Below the pieces are notes generated by a model. The model saw only the letters and a program-made list of their open reading frames with translations, did not search any database and had not been told where the DNA came from. Made by a program: the position numbers and the translations under genes. This document shows, one piece after another, positions 13,055 through 22,650 of a stretch of 64,000 bases of DNA. Position 1 is the stretch's first letter. Every line of letters starts with the position of its first letter. This stretch comes from Pachypanchax playfairii (Eukaryota > Chordata > Actinopteri > Cyprinodontiformes > Aplocheilidae), in the NCBI GenBank assembly GCA_006937955.1, contig SSNP01000044.1, positions 1,157,126 to 1,221,125 on the forward strand, read 5' to 3'.

Positions 13055-14207
13055 ATTCTTGGACAGCCTGCTGTATCAAAACTTTTAAACTTGTCTCCCT
13101 TCACCAGTAAAGAATCCGCAGCCATTTTCAATCTGATGCACATGCGCAACCACAACCATACAGAAATTGATGCATGTGCACTCCGTTAGAGACTGCGGCT
13201 GACGTACCAATACTAATTCTAGTTGTAGGGACATGGCAGCTGCCATGCCAATAACCACTCCCTTTAAAAAGAGTGTTTTACTTCAAAGTCAGAAAATAAC
13301 TCAGGAATATAAGTTATATTTCAGGACAACTTAATACTATATAATGCCAAAGGTAAAATACCATGAAACAGGACCTTTAAATCCATATATATACCACACT
13401 CCCCCATCATAAACACCAACTTGTATCGGTTTAGCACCAGGGGGAAGGAATAATAAAACTGAATGTCTTTAAATTGTACATACCTTTTGTATGTTTTACA
13501 TGTACATTTATTTTTACCAAATCAAACTGAATATACCGTAAGTTTAAAATAATAAATGAGGTTTTGTGTGCAAGTTTATGTTATATTTTGTCTTTCCCAC
13601 AGTCATTTCGTCTTAAAGTATAAAGTAAAAGCAATTCTTCTTTGTGGTTGCCTCTCATAAGGAGACTCTGGAGGATCGGCTGCATTTTGTGAATTTCTAC
13701 TGAATTTTTAATAATTCTAGGAAACACAGCTAGAGACACTGACTGGAAAGAGGAAGATGAGGATGATAGATGAAGTGCTTGTTAGAAACTAAGCTGACAG
13801 CATATTAGATTAAGTGAAGCCAGAGCTGCAGTCAAATTAGGACCAGATGTGCTGCAAAACCCTGAACACACGCAGTCTCACATGAATTACTTCAGTTTGG
13901 CTTTGGTGTGTTGTTCCTACATCATACTTACAAACATCCCTGAATACCCGAGATGTATTTATCATACTATGCAACAAATACCCAGTATACTGTATGTTAA
14001 CAAGATCAGCCATCAGGGCACATCATCTGTGTGATCCATAAATTATTGGTTTGGGTAACTCAGAATGTTGAATAATTCAGCTGCAGATCCAGCTGTGTGT
14101 CTTCTGACCGCTGGTCCTGCCACACGTTATACTCGACTGACTCTCTTACCTGCTGATGTGTAGATGATCAGAACGAGGAGTACAACGAAGCTGGAGGAAC
14201 AAGTCAT
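3140..14207 (-). CDS. plac9: PLAC9-like small secreted protein (three exons)
   Basis: Three exons join in frame: 14207-14150 (58 nt), 3614-3523 (92 nt) and 3289-3140 (150 nt with TGA), giving 99 residues; human PLAC9 is 97. Residues 1-19 form a signal peptide (MTCSSSFVVLLVLIIYTSA). The middle carries a single-cysteine motif, CQEHINLHSRLDVVEK, which matches the PLAC9 pattern of a Cys followed by an amphipathic helix containing RLDV. The C-terminal exon continues the helix (RVEDAVEKLENELAVL) and ends in a short hydrophilic tail. The product should be secreted; the family's biochemical role is poorly known. All junctions obey GT-AG: phase 1 between exons 1 and 2, phase 0 between 2 and 3. The first intron (10.5 kb) is full of transposon relics. 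Family identity comes from recalled similarity and was not checked by search. Confidence 0.85.
3523..3614 (-). CDS. plac9: plac9-like exon 2
   Basis: Preceded on the minus strand by a polypyrimidine tract and tttttttcag, and followed by the donor gtggag, a non-consensus but valid GT site. Its 92 nt complete the split glycine codon and add 30 codons holding the Cys and the RLDVVEK motif. Confidence 0.85.
3615..4559. other. plac9-like intron sequence
   Basis: AT-rich intron DNA with no recognised gene or named repeat. Short open frames here have no compositional support. Confidence 0.4.
4560..4855 (+). repeat. 3' end of an L2-like LINE
   Basis: The segment ends with the motif caacactttggtccgtc, then gtgctttataaataaag and a short ttggcttgga tail. 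This is the common 3' terminus of fish L2-type LINEs and their SINE partners. No reverse transcriptase coding remains, as expected for a heavily 5'-truncated insertion. Confidence 0.55.
5226..5450. mobile_element. Tc1-like terminal fragment
   Basis: Begins acagtgctgtggaaaaagta and continues ttgccccct, a terminal sequence common to fish Tc1/mariner elements that use TA targets. The matching right end is not found nearby, so this is a solo or truncated terminus. Confidence 0.5.
5719..5939. repeat. CATC minisatellite with periodic AACA interruptions
   Basis: About 220 bp of tandem CATC units (GATG on the other strand), broken at least five times by an extra ccaaca unit, with occasional attc variants. 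The interruptions recur about every 20 to 40 bp, giving a higher-order pattern. Downstream (5940-6010) begins the sequence ttctgaacctgcttcttta ... tggtgtctatctccag, a companion repeat often seen beside such arrays in fish. The Met-Asp-Gly-Trp peptides it encodes are artefacts. Confidence 0.9.
6450..6935 (-). pseudogene. Decayed LINE reverse transcriptase
   Basis: On the minus strand, 6790-6620 encodes GVPHGSVLGP, then VMYINDL, then LADDTNVFY. These are the RT motifs QGSVLGPLLF, INDL and the catalytic ADD. Stop codons follow within about 40 residues, and further LINE-like sequence decays toward 6450. It is an APE-type non-LTR retrotransposon relic; the clade is not resolved. Confidence 0.6.
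6936..7460 (-). repeat. Dispersed repeat, inverted relative to 57325-57865
   Basis: Read on the minus strand this segment matches 57325-57865 in blocks. Both contain gctgtgattgacgtg, gtgtgactctgc, gagaatataatgt, atcacatccacacaat, cacctttcaaccctaggagg (variant in the other copy) and gttgcattggtaaagaccca. The two copies differ by insertions and many substitutions, so they are old. Each lies beside LINE reverse-transcriptase sequence, so it is probably part of the same LINE family or inserted with it. Confidence 0.55.
7563..7800 (-). pseudogene. Tc1-like transposase fragment
   Basis: The minus strand encodes VKHGGGGVMVWECFAASRSG, matching the conserved Tc1 block between the first and second catalytic Asp (VKHGGGxxMVWGCFxxxGxG). 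Flanking codons are degraded and neither catalytic Asp is present in frame. It is an old fragment unrelated in detail to the two younger Tc1 families in the window. Confidence 0.6.
8100..9342. other. Non-coding stretch with a proline-rich open frame
   Basis: No recognised gene. Overlapping plus-strand frames at 8900-9085 and from 9045 are rich in Pro, Ser and Gln. The longer one (9045-9629) crosses the end of a TIR element at 9343, so its length is partly accidental. It may be part of an unrecognised retroelement leader; function unknown. Confidence 0.3.
9343..10080. mobile_element. Non-autonomous TIR element, about 738 bp
   Basis: The left end ggtcctgtcccaatacccgc and the right end gcgggtattgggacagggcc are inverted repeats with one mismatch in 20. 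Both flanks show TAT, a possible 3 bp target duplication. The interior is GC-richer than its flanks and has overlapping short frames without family likeness. It is a DNA transposon deletion derivative; the superfamily cannot be assigned by eye. Confidence 0.65.
11325..11961 (-). mobile_element. PIF/Harbinger relic with transposase N-terminus
   Basis: Ends: left aatggtgcattcacacc, right ggtgtgaacgcaccatt (inverted, one mismatch). On the minus strand 11774-11568 encodes 68 residues that include MDEVCFQRYFRLSSTLFEDF. This resembles the N-terminal part of HARBI1-like nucleases, which have an FQRYFRLS-type motif before the DDE domain. The rest of the transposase is absent. The flanking trinucleotides do not form a clean direct repeat. 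It sits inside the TTAA element. Confidence 0.55.
12795..12942. repeat. Inverted repeat that could form a hairpin
   Basis: The left arm begins ttaggttggatatt and contains caacagtgtcttca. The right arm contains tgaagacgctgctg and ends aatatccaacctaa. The arms pair over roughly 40 bp with mismatches, and a shorter stem (ctcggtgc / gcaccgag) lies in the loop. It may be the junction of two inverted miniature elements. Confidence 0.5.
13006..13051. repeat. TA microsatellite
   Basis: About 23 uninterrupted AT dinucleotides. The tyrosine-isoleucine peptide encoded across it is not real. Confidence 0.95.
13381..14149. other. plac9-like intron 1, proximal part
   Basis: No named repeat or other gene is recognised. 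It directly precedes (in plus coordinates) the donor of plac9-like exon 1. Confidence 0.4.
14150..14207 (-). CDS. plac9: plac9-like exon 1 (signal peptide)
   Basis: ATG at 14207 opens MTCSSSFVVLLVLIIYTSA and the exon ends with G before the donor gtaagag. I chose this ATG because the downstream peptide is a textbook signal sequence and the length then matches the family; an in-frame upstream ATG at 14378 would add 57 basic, low-complexity residues that hide the signal. Sequence upstream on the minus strand is the likely promoter and 5' UTR. Confidence 0.8.
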
Positions 14208-14857
14208 GCCTGGTGTACAGCTGCTGATAAAACGAAGAAAGGAAACAGCCAAAAGTCTTTGTTTGTACAGATCAAAGTTGCAGCTACAGCTAAACTCGTT
14301 TCCTTTTCTTGCTTTTTTTTTGTGTCCTTCACTCCTCTGCTTGGTTGCACCAAGTTTCCTTCTGAAAACATTAAACACAGGACAAAATACTTGTTTCTGG
14401 AAAAAAGATGGGTGGAGTGTATGTGGGAGGGAACTTATTTTTAATTTTAGTTCAGCTACACATTAGATGTCTTGTAATGATAAAAACAATTATTTCATGA
14501 TGTTTCTTTTTTACTGAGATGTTTGCATGCTGAAGTAAGTTTTAAAAGAATTTCTACAAAGTATTTAATCAAAACATGATCTAAAGAGGTTTCCTGCTTC
14601 CAGACTTCAGAATCGGAGCTTGACAGTTCTGTTTACCATCAAGTGAAAACTTAAAAGACTTCATAAATATGGTTTCATGCTAGAATTTACACGCTCTCTT
14701 TATCACTCTACAAAATTAAATAAAATCATTTCCTGTATACAAAAGATAGTTATTCTTAAAGACCCACTCCGATCAGCTTTTGAACTATTTTAAAGCATCT
14801 CAGTGGCCTTTAAATAATGATTATGGTGTTTTTACCCAAAATCACAAAACCTGTGGC

Positions 14858-15166
14858 CAGGGCCGGCCCTGAGCTGCATGGTGCCCTTGGCCAAAAAGGA
14901 TTTTGGCGCCCCCTACTGCCCAGAACAGAAACAACATAAATCAATAACGGGATTACATTGCAAACATTTTTTATTCACCCTAAAATAAACAGTAGAGATG
15001 ATAGATATTGATAGATGTTTAATTATTACTTATTTAGCTCTTTACATGAGATGAATGGTGTGTACAACAGTTTGTCCAAAAAAAAGAAAGAGAGAATTTG
15101 GTACCCCTTCCAGCAGAGGGCGCCTTAGGCAATTGCCTAGTCTGCCTATGCCCAGAACCGGCCCTG
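14858..15166. mobile_element. Nested hAT-type miniature element, 309 bp
   Basis: Starts cagggccggccctgag and ends agaaccggccctg, which are inverted repeats. It is flanked on both sides by the identical 8 bp cctgtggc (14850-14857 and 15167-15174), the target duplication length typical of hAT transposons. It lies inside the TTAA element, so it inserted later. Confidence 0.8.
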
Positions 15167-15252
15167 CCTGTGGCGTTTTCTAAGAAGTAGTTTCTACATA
15201 GCGGCAGTAGCTCATGAGCAATTTGCCTCTGCGCTGTGGGCAGAATCCTTGG

Positions 15253-15253
<1 letters not shown>

Positions 15254-15286
<33 letters not shown>
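15254..15286. repeat. Homopolymer of 33 C
   Basis: An uninterrupted run of 33 cytosines inside the TTAA element. On the other strand it is a poly-G able in principle to form quadruplex structure. The true length may be uncertain because of sequencing error. Confidence 0.9.
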
Positions 15287-15496
15287 ACTGCTAGCTTACG
15301 GCGAGCAAAGCAGGAGCTTGTGGCCTGCCCAGTCTTTTTGAGATCGCATTTTTGAGTCTGCTACTGATTCACAGTAGAAATACTGTGAAATGCAATTTTG
15401 AGCTTAATTTTCTCAAGATATGTCCTCTAACATCAGAAAAATGACACAAGAACATGTTAATAACATGAAAAACATGATTTTCATCAGAGCAGGTCT

Positions 15497-17853
15497 TTAA
15501 CTTGCTTAATCCCACCTATTTTTTTTCCTACACCCCCAGTTCCACAGAAGGATGCTGTGTGAATAAAAACAGAATGAAAATATGAATAAATCTCATGAAT
15601 CTGTATTTTAGTTCCAACAAAACACAAACATATTGAAACTGTGTAGTATCTTCTATTCTGACTGCCAGCAAAAGGGTTGCTGGTTCAAACCCAGCTCTCA
15701 TTCCAGGACTCCTTTGAGAAATAGAGTTTATCTCAGTTTCATGTTTAAATGCACTAATACAGTATATTCTGGGATTAAAATGGAACATTATTACAAAGCT
15801 TTAATAAAAAAAAAATTACTTAACAAACACAAATGTGTTAACTCAAAAAATTATCAATAAAGTGATGCAAACAACTTCTGTGGTTCACAACACACTGACT
15901 TGAATGTCTAATGCTTAAATACTAATATTTCCAACCAGACCAGGATGACTGGAGCAGAAAGCTTTATGTCTATATTTTCTATAGAAATACAAAACAGCTC
16001 AAACTATCAGTGTTTTTCTGTAGAAAAGCTACAGATTAGTTCCTGTTACTCCCTCTGATCTGATCTGTCTCACTCACTCTGGCTCTGAATCACACACCTT
16101 CCACACATCGGCCGCCAAGACTATTACGTTATAAACACGGTTATCTTCATTAAGCCAGACTGTCTTCAGCCTCCTCTGCTCACTTTGTCTGGCCGCTTAA
16201 GCAGATCTACGGTTTAAGCAACGGAAAACAAAACTGAAGAAAGGCAAGTGAAAGGATCAGGAGCTTTATGAGAGAAGAAGGTTGGGAGGCACTTCTGTTT
16301 GTTAACAGATAAAAAGTGGAGATACACACCAAGGACATCCCCAGAAAATAAACTCCTAATTTCTATTTCTTACAAGTACAAGTACAAGTACACGCTATTT
16401 ATTTACATTCAGACTCATTTTTATATACCTAATAATAATAATATTACTATACATAATAAAATTCTTTCTCTTTGTTCCAATATTTATGACACTCTGAGAG
16501 AAAAAACCCCAAATAAAAATGAAATACACTGAAATCATGGAAAACTAATAAATTACATTTTTAATTACTTTTGAAGAGATAAAAGTTTAAAGATTTATTC
16601 TAATTTTAGAACCTTTACAACATTATTAAATCTAATTGACACACGTTTTCCTTAATGCTTTACCAGTTATTGAAACATTTATTTTTATGTCGAGAAAGTT
16701 TGAAACATTATCCAAACTGTCAAAACTGAAACATACAGAAAAAATTAGAAAAACATTCCAGAGACATTTTTGAGATGCTGATCACTGGAAATTGAAAAGA
16801 AAAAAGACAGAGATGGACAATTGGAAGAAATTGTCCCACACAAGTACGAGAGTGTGTGAATTTTCAGGAATTTGTAAACTGTAAAGGTCTAGCTCCTGTT
16901 GCCCCTCTCCTTCACCTCTGCAGCCCCAGATTGGCCCTGGAGTGAGTGTTAAGTATCGTGACCTTCACATGAAATATATATGTTTTGTTCTAAATTTTAA
17001 ACTAATTCATATTATACAAATGTATATCATAATTTATATTATAATAAGGTCTTTCTATGTTTGTCCAGTCTGATTTGTGAAATCTTAAAGAACAATATGT
17101 CCTCTAATTTGTAAGATGTGGGTTTGTGTTTAAGTCACACAGATATTCATCTCAGCAATAAGTACCAACACATTGTAATTCAAACTTTATTTTTTAGTAT
17201 AAAGTGTAAATTCTTTTGTTATTGGTTTGTTTTTTAAATTGTTCAGATTATTAACATTTGGCTCATCATGAGACACAAAGGTAAGAAACAAAAGCTTGTA
17301 CAGGAGACGTCGCCCGAGGATCATGGCACACAGGGACCAGCGTCACGCTGATCCGTGGTGTGACAGACTGCTGAAGGCAGGGTCACCTTCTCACCGTCTA
17401 TTCCTGTCTTCGTCTCCTCATCTCTTTGTTTTGCTCAGTCTCAGGCCTGTCAGTGACCTCTCTGTCTTCCTGCTACTTTTTTAAGAGACTAAATCTAATC
17501 TAAATGAGATGTGTGGCAGGGTGCACAGAGTGTCATTATTTAATCTTTGCTTTTTTTCCCTATGACCCCCCCCCCCACACACACACACACACACATACAC
17601 ACACTTCTGCTCAAATCTTTCTGTACTCTAAAAGCCTATCAGCAGCTTGACTGAACAGGTGTAATGCACTTTCTGTCACTTTGGTACCATTCAGGTTGAA
17701 TTACTTCCATTCAGGCAGTAAATTCTCTGAATACAACCCTCTACTGTTGTACATCCTACATGTAGCACAAAGAAAGTAAGGAAATACACTGCTGTTTGTT
17801 TAACTCTAAACTATGATGGGAGATTTCAATGCTATTGTTTCTAGATTGATTAA
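15497..17853. other. Non-coding stretch, few simple repeats
   Basis: Nothing coding is recognised. A tRNA-like B-box (ggttcaaacc at 15674) may mark a SINE fragment but has no matching A-box. A short aagtac tandem lies at 16373-16392. A C-rich run followed by CA repeats lies at 17567-17603. Confidence 0.4.
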
Positions 17854-18430
17854 AGAGGCTCTTCCAATAAAAACGGTTTTTTCTGAGGTTTCTGTTGAAT
17901 ATTTTAGCTCCACAGGTGTTCTTACCTTCATAGTGGGTGTGAAAACAGGTCAACAACTTCTCTTTCAGTTTTAATCTCTCAAACTACGCAGGTGGAGATA
18001 AAACCCGAGTTCTCCCGAGTCCGAACAGCCTGTATCTGTTTCGTCACAACTCCTTAGTTCGTTAGTATTCATCAGCTCGCGCAGTTGAAAAGACGCCTAG
18101 CATGCTGCTGGCTAAAAGCTGTTAGCGTAAGACGTAGCAAATAGGAAGAGTCTACGGGTCTGTTGCCATGCGCAGCAGGGCAGGAAACAGTATACCTTGC
18201 TCTCATAGGCTAGTTTGTTAGCCAATCAGCAAATTTGAATAATGAATATTAACGAGCTGCTGCCGAAGCAGCCTGACGGAACCAACCGAATTTTGACCCA
18301 GACAAAAGGTCTGTTGAAAGGTCTGTTAATAAGTGTTTCCTGATGTTTTTTAGATATAAAATGTTTCATATTACAGGTTAATACTTAAGAAATAACCACA
18401 AAGTCCTGAAATGTGTGTGAAATGGCCTCT
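17854..18430. mobile_element. TTAA miniature element, twin A (577 bp)
   Basis: Flanked by TTAA on both sides; left end agaggctcttcca, right end gaaatggcctct. A second copy lies at 59680-60257 in the same orientation and is collinear throughout (shared tgaggtttctgttgaat, cccgagttctcccgagtcc, cataggctagtttgttagcc). TTAA flanks and TIRs without coding suggest a piggyBac-dependent miniature element. Confidence 0.75.
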
Positions 18431-18434
18431 TTAA

Positions 18435-20935
18435 AAGATGTTGATACAATTGCTGTTGTAGCATGACTTCATAATAGAAGTCTGATGTGGATGTTTATGT
18501 TTAAAAGGGACCTTCAGTAGCGATTACAGCTCAACACTCTGTACAGAGAAAAATAATGTATTTAATGTCTGCATGAGTAAAAGTTTAACGGTGCAACAGA
18601 GCAAACAATCACAACCAAGAATACTGTATGTAGTTATTTAAGCATTAATCTTCAGAGTTTGGTCATTTCATTACATTATTTTTACATGTATGAGACTTTC
18701 TCTTCAGATCTAATCCATAAACATACTGTAATGTGGTTCGAGGTATATTTTTTACTTTCAGGAAGTCTTTTTCAGTGAGTGTTGTCATCCCAGTCACCAC
18801 TAACTTCAGAATCAAGGAACACTTTGGCCACCTGATTAGTTAAACAAGCTCTGGACTTCCCGCTGAGTTCTCGCAGCAGCAAATTTAGCTCTTCTAATTT
18901 ACTCTACTCATATCAGATCTATCACTTTCCAGTGTCTGAGAGATGAGCTACCTGTTTATACTTCTGACATTTCTCCATTTTCCCCTGTTGAAACATAATT
19001 TCAGTGTCACACATATTTGCACTGCATATCATCTGCTGTCATTTATTTCTCTTAGAAACAGTTACGAAAAAGACAAAAACTCCTCTTGATGAATGTGTTT
19101 ATAGATTCTGTTGATGAGGGATCTGCTTCCCTTCATTTCCTTTCCTCTGACCATAGCTGGCTCCTCTTTGTGTTTGAGCTTCCAGATCACTGCTCCCCAG
19201 ATAAAGTCTAATTCTGCATTTATCTCCTTAGACTGTCTGATTAGTGCCACGTCACAGAAAGGGGCAGTAATCCGGGCCCAGGAATAGAGTCGCAGGAGGG
19301 GCCGGGTCACAGGAGAAACACTCCACAACCAGCATGCATGTGTTCATGGGTAATCCCTTCTTAAATAACCCCTTGACAATGCAAGAAGAAGAAAGCAGGG
19401 ACAGGGGAAGTTACACTGTGTCCTGTCATCTGGTCTAAAACAGCCATATCAGCAGAGAGGTTCGGCTTCAGATACTGGATTGTATAAGAAAAACCCTTCA
19501 GCCGGGATGAACTTTGCTGCCCAGTTATTCTACTCACGCTACTTGAGTGAGCGACTTGAGCGCTTGTTCTCGCCAAGACCTGCAATTAAAGACAGCGAGG
19601 AGAATGACCCCTTCTGGGAGAGGTGGGAAACTATGACATGTAGGAACTGTAATATTCTAGACCTCTGCCCTTCCCAGATCCTGCCCTGTAGTGACAGATT
19701 TATTCCAGAATACTAGGGTAGTACATACTCCTACAATGTCATTGCTTCTGCTTAAACTTTCCCTTATTAAACTCCTCTGCTTCTTTCATCTTCCTCAGCT
19801 CTATTTAGTTAACCAAGCCTTGAAAGACATCATCTTTCTCCTGGCCCTCTACCGTTGTCCTCTCTTTGTTTCCAGTTACTTTGTAGGTTGATACACAAAA
19901 ACAGAGAGAAATAAGAAGATACTGAACTAGAAAATCCTAGTAAAGATACCATTTAGTGGGTGTAGTACCTCCACCTTGTAAAACACAATTGACATGATAA
20001 TTAGGGTATTTTATGTATGAAAGAGACAAACCAGCTGAGAAAATAAAGAAAACTATTCAACTGAAAGGATGTAGAACTGTTACAAGGATCAGTCTGAAAG
20101 AAATTTGTTTCTTTTTCTAACTAATCATTTAGAGGACAGGAAAACAGCTACTTGAGTGTTAAAGACCCCTGATGTCCTTATCATCTGAAAATACACCTGC
20201 TTTTAGATCCAAAATTTCCTTTGCTCATCTTCACATGCACAAACAGACAGTAAATGATCTAACAGAGCATAAATGTCCATCCAAATTGATGGTAATTTTG
20301 TTTTAGATGTAATTTGTCTTCGCTGCGCAAACTAAATAAGATCTTTCACTCCAAACATAGACGGCACAGTATGAGAAAGGGAAAATGTGTTTTCAGGGGG
20401 AGCTTCAGGTCAGGGCGTGTTATGTTCTACTGAATCAGGGAGGAATCACACTCTCCATAGTGTTTATACATCAAAAAGTGACACTTTGTGCTTTCTTTAT
20501 CATTATTGCATCTTTTATCATAAACTTATAAGTAGGTCCTTGGTACCTGACAGCAAGGTGTTAGTAGTGACCTCTGCAGGGAGGCAGAATGTTTAATCTG
20601 CCAAAAACTGAATGAACTGAGTCAGTTACTCTGAATTATGTTTGTTAATGTCTGAACTTAAAATACTGTCTGTTTAAATGTTTAATGATCAAAAAATATT
20701 ATATTCTGAATTCAATACAGCAATAAGATTTGAAGTGAATTTCTATTGCAACTTTACCTGACATCATCAGAACATCAGAACTCTGTTAAGTTGAAGTTAG
20801 ATGGATGTGAAAAGTCTGTGTCGTCAACACAAAAGCTGCTCAACCTTTTGATGAATCAGAACTTGAAAGTAAATTCATGAAAACCTTCTGAGTGTAGAAG
20901 GTTGGTTGTCTCTCTTTGTACGAATATATACATAC

Positions 20936-20938
<3 letters not shown>
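18435..20938. other. Non-coding stretch, nothing firmly recognised
   Basis: No supported gene. A plus-strand frame near 19480-19716 has protein-like composition and a DPFW motif but lacks convincing homology; it is discussed in the findings. Confidence 0.4.

Positions 20939-20973
<35 letters not shown>
20939..20973. repeat. TA microsatellite
   Basis: About 17 TA dinucleotides without interruption. Confidence 0.9.
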
Positions 20974-20978
<5 letters not shown>

Positions 20979-21414
20979 GTGCTTCATGCTCTCTAAAGCT
21001 TTACTAATTCACACTTCTAAGAACATTCTATGAACAGCATTAAAATAAAGATAAGGGAGCCAGTGAGAAGAGCAGAGTGACCAAGTGAAAGGTTATGATA
21101 TTGCTTTTGATGTGTCATTGTTATTTCAACTGGGAAAGTGGGACTGGACCTGCAGAGTTCAGGCATCACACAGAAAGCAGCGCCACCTGGTGGCTTTTTA
21201 ACACTACTTTATATACAGCTCAGTATTCTTCTCAGCACAACACAGCAGCTTCATGACTGTACAGTTAATTTGTGTGTTCAGTGTCTCACCTTGCTAAATC
21301 AATCCCCCCCCAAAAAAAAAAATCAGAGCCAGGCTACACAATAAATAAATCACTCAGTGATGCACTCTGAAGATAGTTTAGAATGAAAGGTGAATTAATT
21401 TATCTCACACAATT

Positions 21415-22650
21415 TCAGAATCAGGTTTATTTGGCCAAGTATGTTGCACATACAATGAGTTTGGTTCTGGTTCATTTTTCAGCTTGTACTTACAGACAGA
21501 CATACTGTATATAAAGATTAAGAGACAGTTTTAGATATAGAACACACATTAGACACAGCAGCATTGTCCACCATGAATGTCTTATTGGTGGTTTGAAGCC
21601 AGGTGGTACAGAAAAGGTAAAATATAATTATTTTTATGACAGAAGAAGGGGTGTCAGACGTCTTTGTTTAACACATTGACAGCCAGCTGGAAGAAACTGG
21701 TCTTGTCTTGTGGTTTGGTGTACAGAGATCTGTAGCTCCGAACTATAGGGAGAGGAGAGGAAAGATCCTGGGTGAGAAGATCCCTGCTGATGGGCAGGCA
21801 GGATGGAGGGCAGATTAGCACCAGCGATCCTCTCTGCAGATGTTATAGTTCTCTGCAGTCCTGGGTGATGGTGGTCCCCAGAAACCTGAACGTGCCCACT
21901 ATAGTTACAGGTGTAATGTGTATGATAATGGGGGACGGGTTGGAGGCTCCTCCTGAACTCCACTGCTATCTCCACAGTTTTTAGAGTGTTGATCTCTAGA
22001 TGGTTCTGATTGCACCAGAGGACCAGCTGTTCCACTTCCTGTTTGTAAGCAGACTTGTGTCTGATGAGGCCGATGACCGTCACGTCATTTGCAAATTTCA
22101 GGACTTTAACAGATGGATTGCTGGAGGAGCAGAGGGAGAAAAGAAGGGGGGCGGGATACATCCCTGTGGGGTACCAGTGCTTATGGTGCTGGATGTTATT
22201 TTCTCCAGTCTCACCTGCTGCTTCCTGTCTGTCAGAAAGTTTGTGACCCCTGACAGGTAGAAGCTGGGACAGAGAGCTAGAACAGTTTGGACAGGAGGAC
22301 TGTCTGGGAGGATGATGTTAAAAGCTGAGCTGAAGTCCACGAACAGCATCCTGGCATACGTCTCCGCAGTGTGAAGGTGTTGTAGGATCTAATGCAGCTC
22401 CATCTGCATCATCACTGACCTGTTAGTCCTGTATGTAAACTGCAGGGGATCCAGCAGAGGTCCTGTAATGGACTTTAGGTGATTCAACACCAGCCTTTCA
22501 AAGGATTTCATGACCACAGACGTCAGGGCGACGGGTCTGTAGTCCTTTAATCCCTGGATGGAGGATTTCTTTAGCGGACTTGGATGATGGAGATTTGTAA
22601 AGTTGCATCCTGCCTCAAAAGCTCCACCAAGGAGGTGTTGAAGATTCTTG
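21415..22650 (-). pseudogene. Truncated LINE with reverse transcriptase, minus strand
   Basis: Reading downward from 22349 the minus strand encodes MLFVDFSSAFNIILPD (RT block with the first catalytic Asp), then TGTPQGCIPPPFF, then FANDVTVIGLI, in which the expected FADD catalytic pair has become FAND. A C-terminal part resembling the ASAERIIG...LPSI region of the same family follows in shifted frames. The 3' tail (21419-21446) is a gattctgatt-type terminus beside an ataaacc motif, shared with the LINE end at 63300. Frameshifts and the altered active site make it inactive. It is an APE-type LINE of uncertain clade. Confidence 0.75.

Larger units (their letters stand above)
10826..13376. mobile_element. 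TTAA-flanked TIR element, about 2.55 kb
   Basis: The left end is TTAA then aggtcctatatcatg; the right end is catgaaacaggacct then TTAA. The ends are imperfect inverted repeats and TTAA on both sides fits piggyBac-type insertion. The interior includes a Harbinger-like element (11325-11961), an inverted repeat (12795-12942) and a TA array. No piggyBac transposase is visible, so it is non-autonomous or an accretion of nested insertions. A solo copy of the same end (catgatataggacctttaa) occurs at 32482-32501. Confidence 0.6.
14760..15496. mobile_element. TTAA-flanked TIR element holding a nested hAT element
   Basis: Left: TTAA then agacccactccgatc. Right: atcagagcaggtct then TTAA. The ends are inverted repeats with mismatches and the TTAA flanks suggest piggyBac-type mobilisation. 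Without the nested 309 bp insertion and its duplication the element is about 420 bp. There is no coding capacity. Confidence 0.6.

Noticed and set aside
12858..13079. 73-codon frame across the TA array
   Set aside because: Open only because of Tyr-Ile translation of the microsatellite; no family likeness.
15640..15720. tRNA gene or tRNA-derived SINE
   Set aside because: Only a B-box-like ggttcaaacc is present; no A-box, cloverleaf or SINE tail could be made.
17296..17484. 62-codon Arg-rich plus-strand frame
   Set aside because: No supported splice context and no family likeness; composition is that of random coding over a short stretch.
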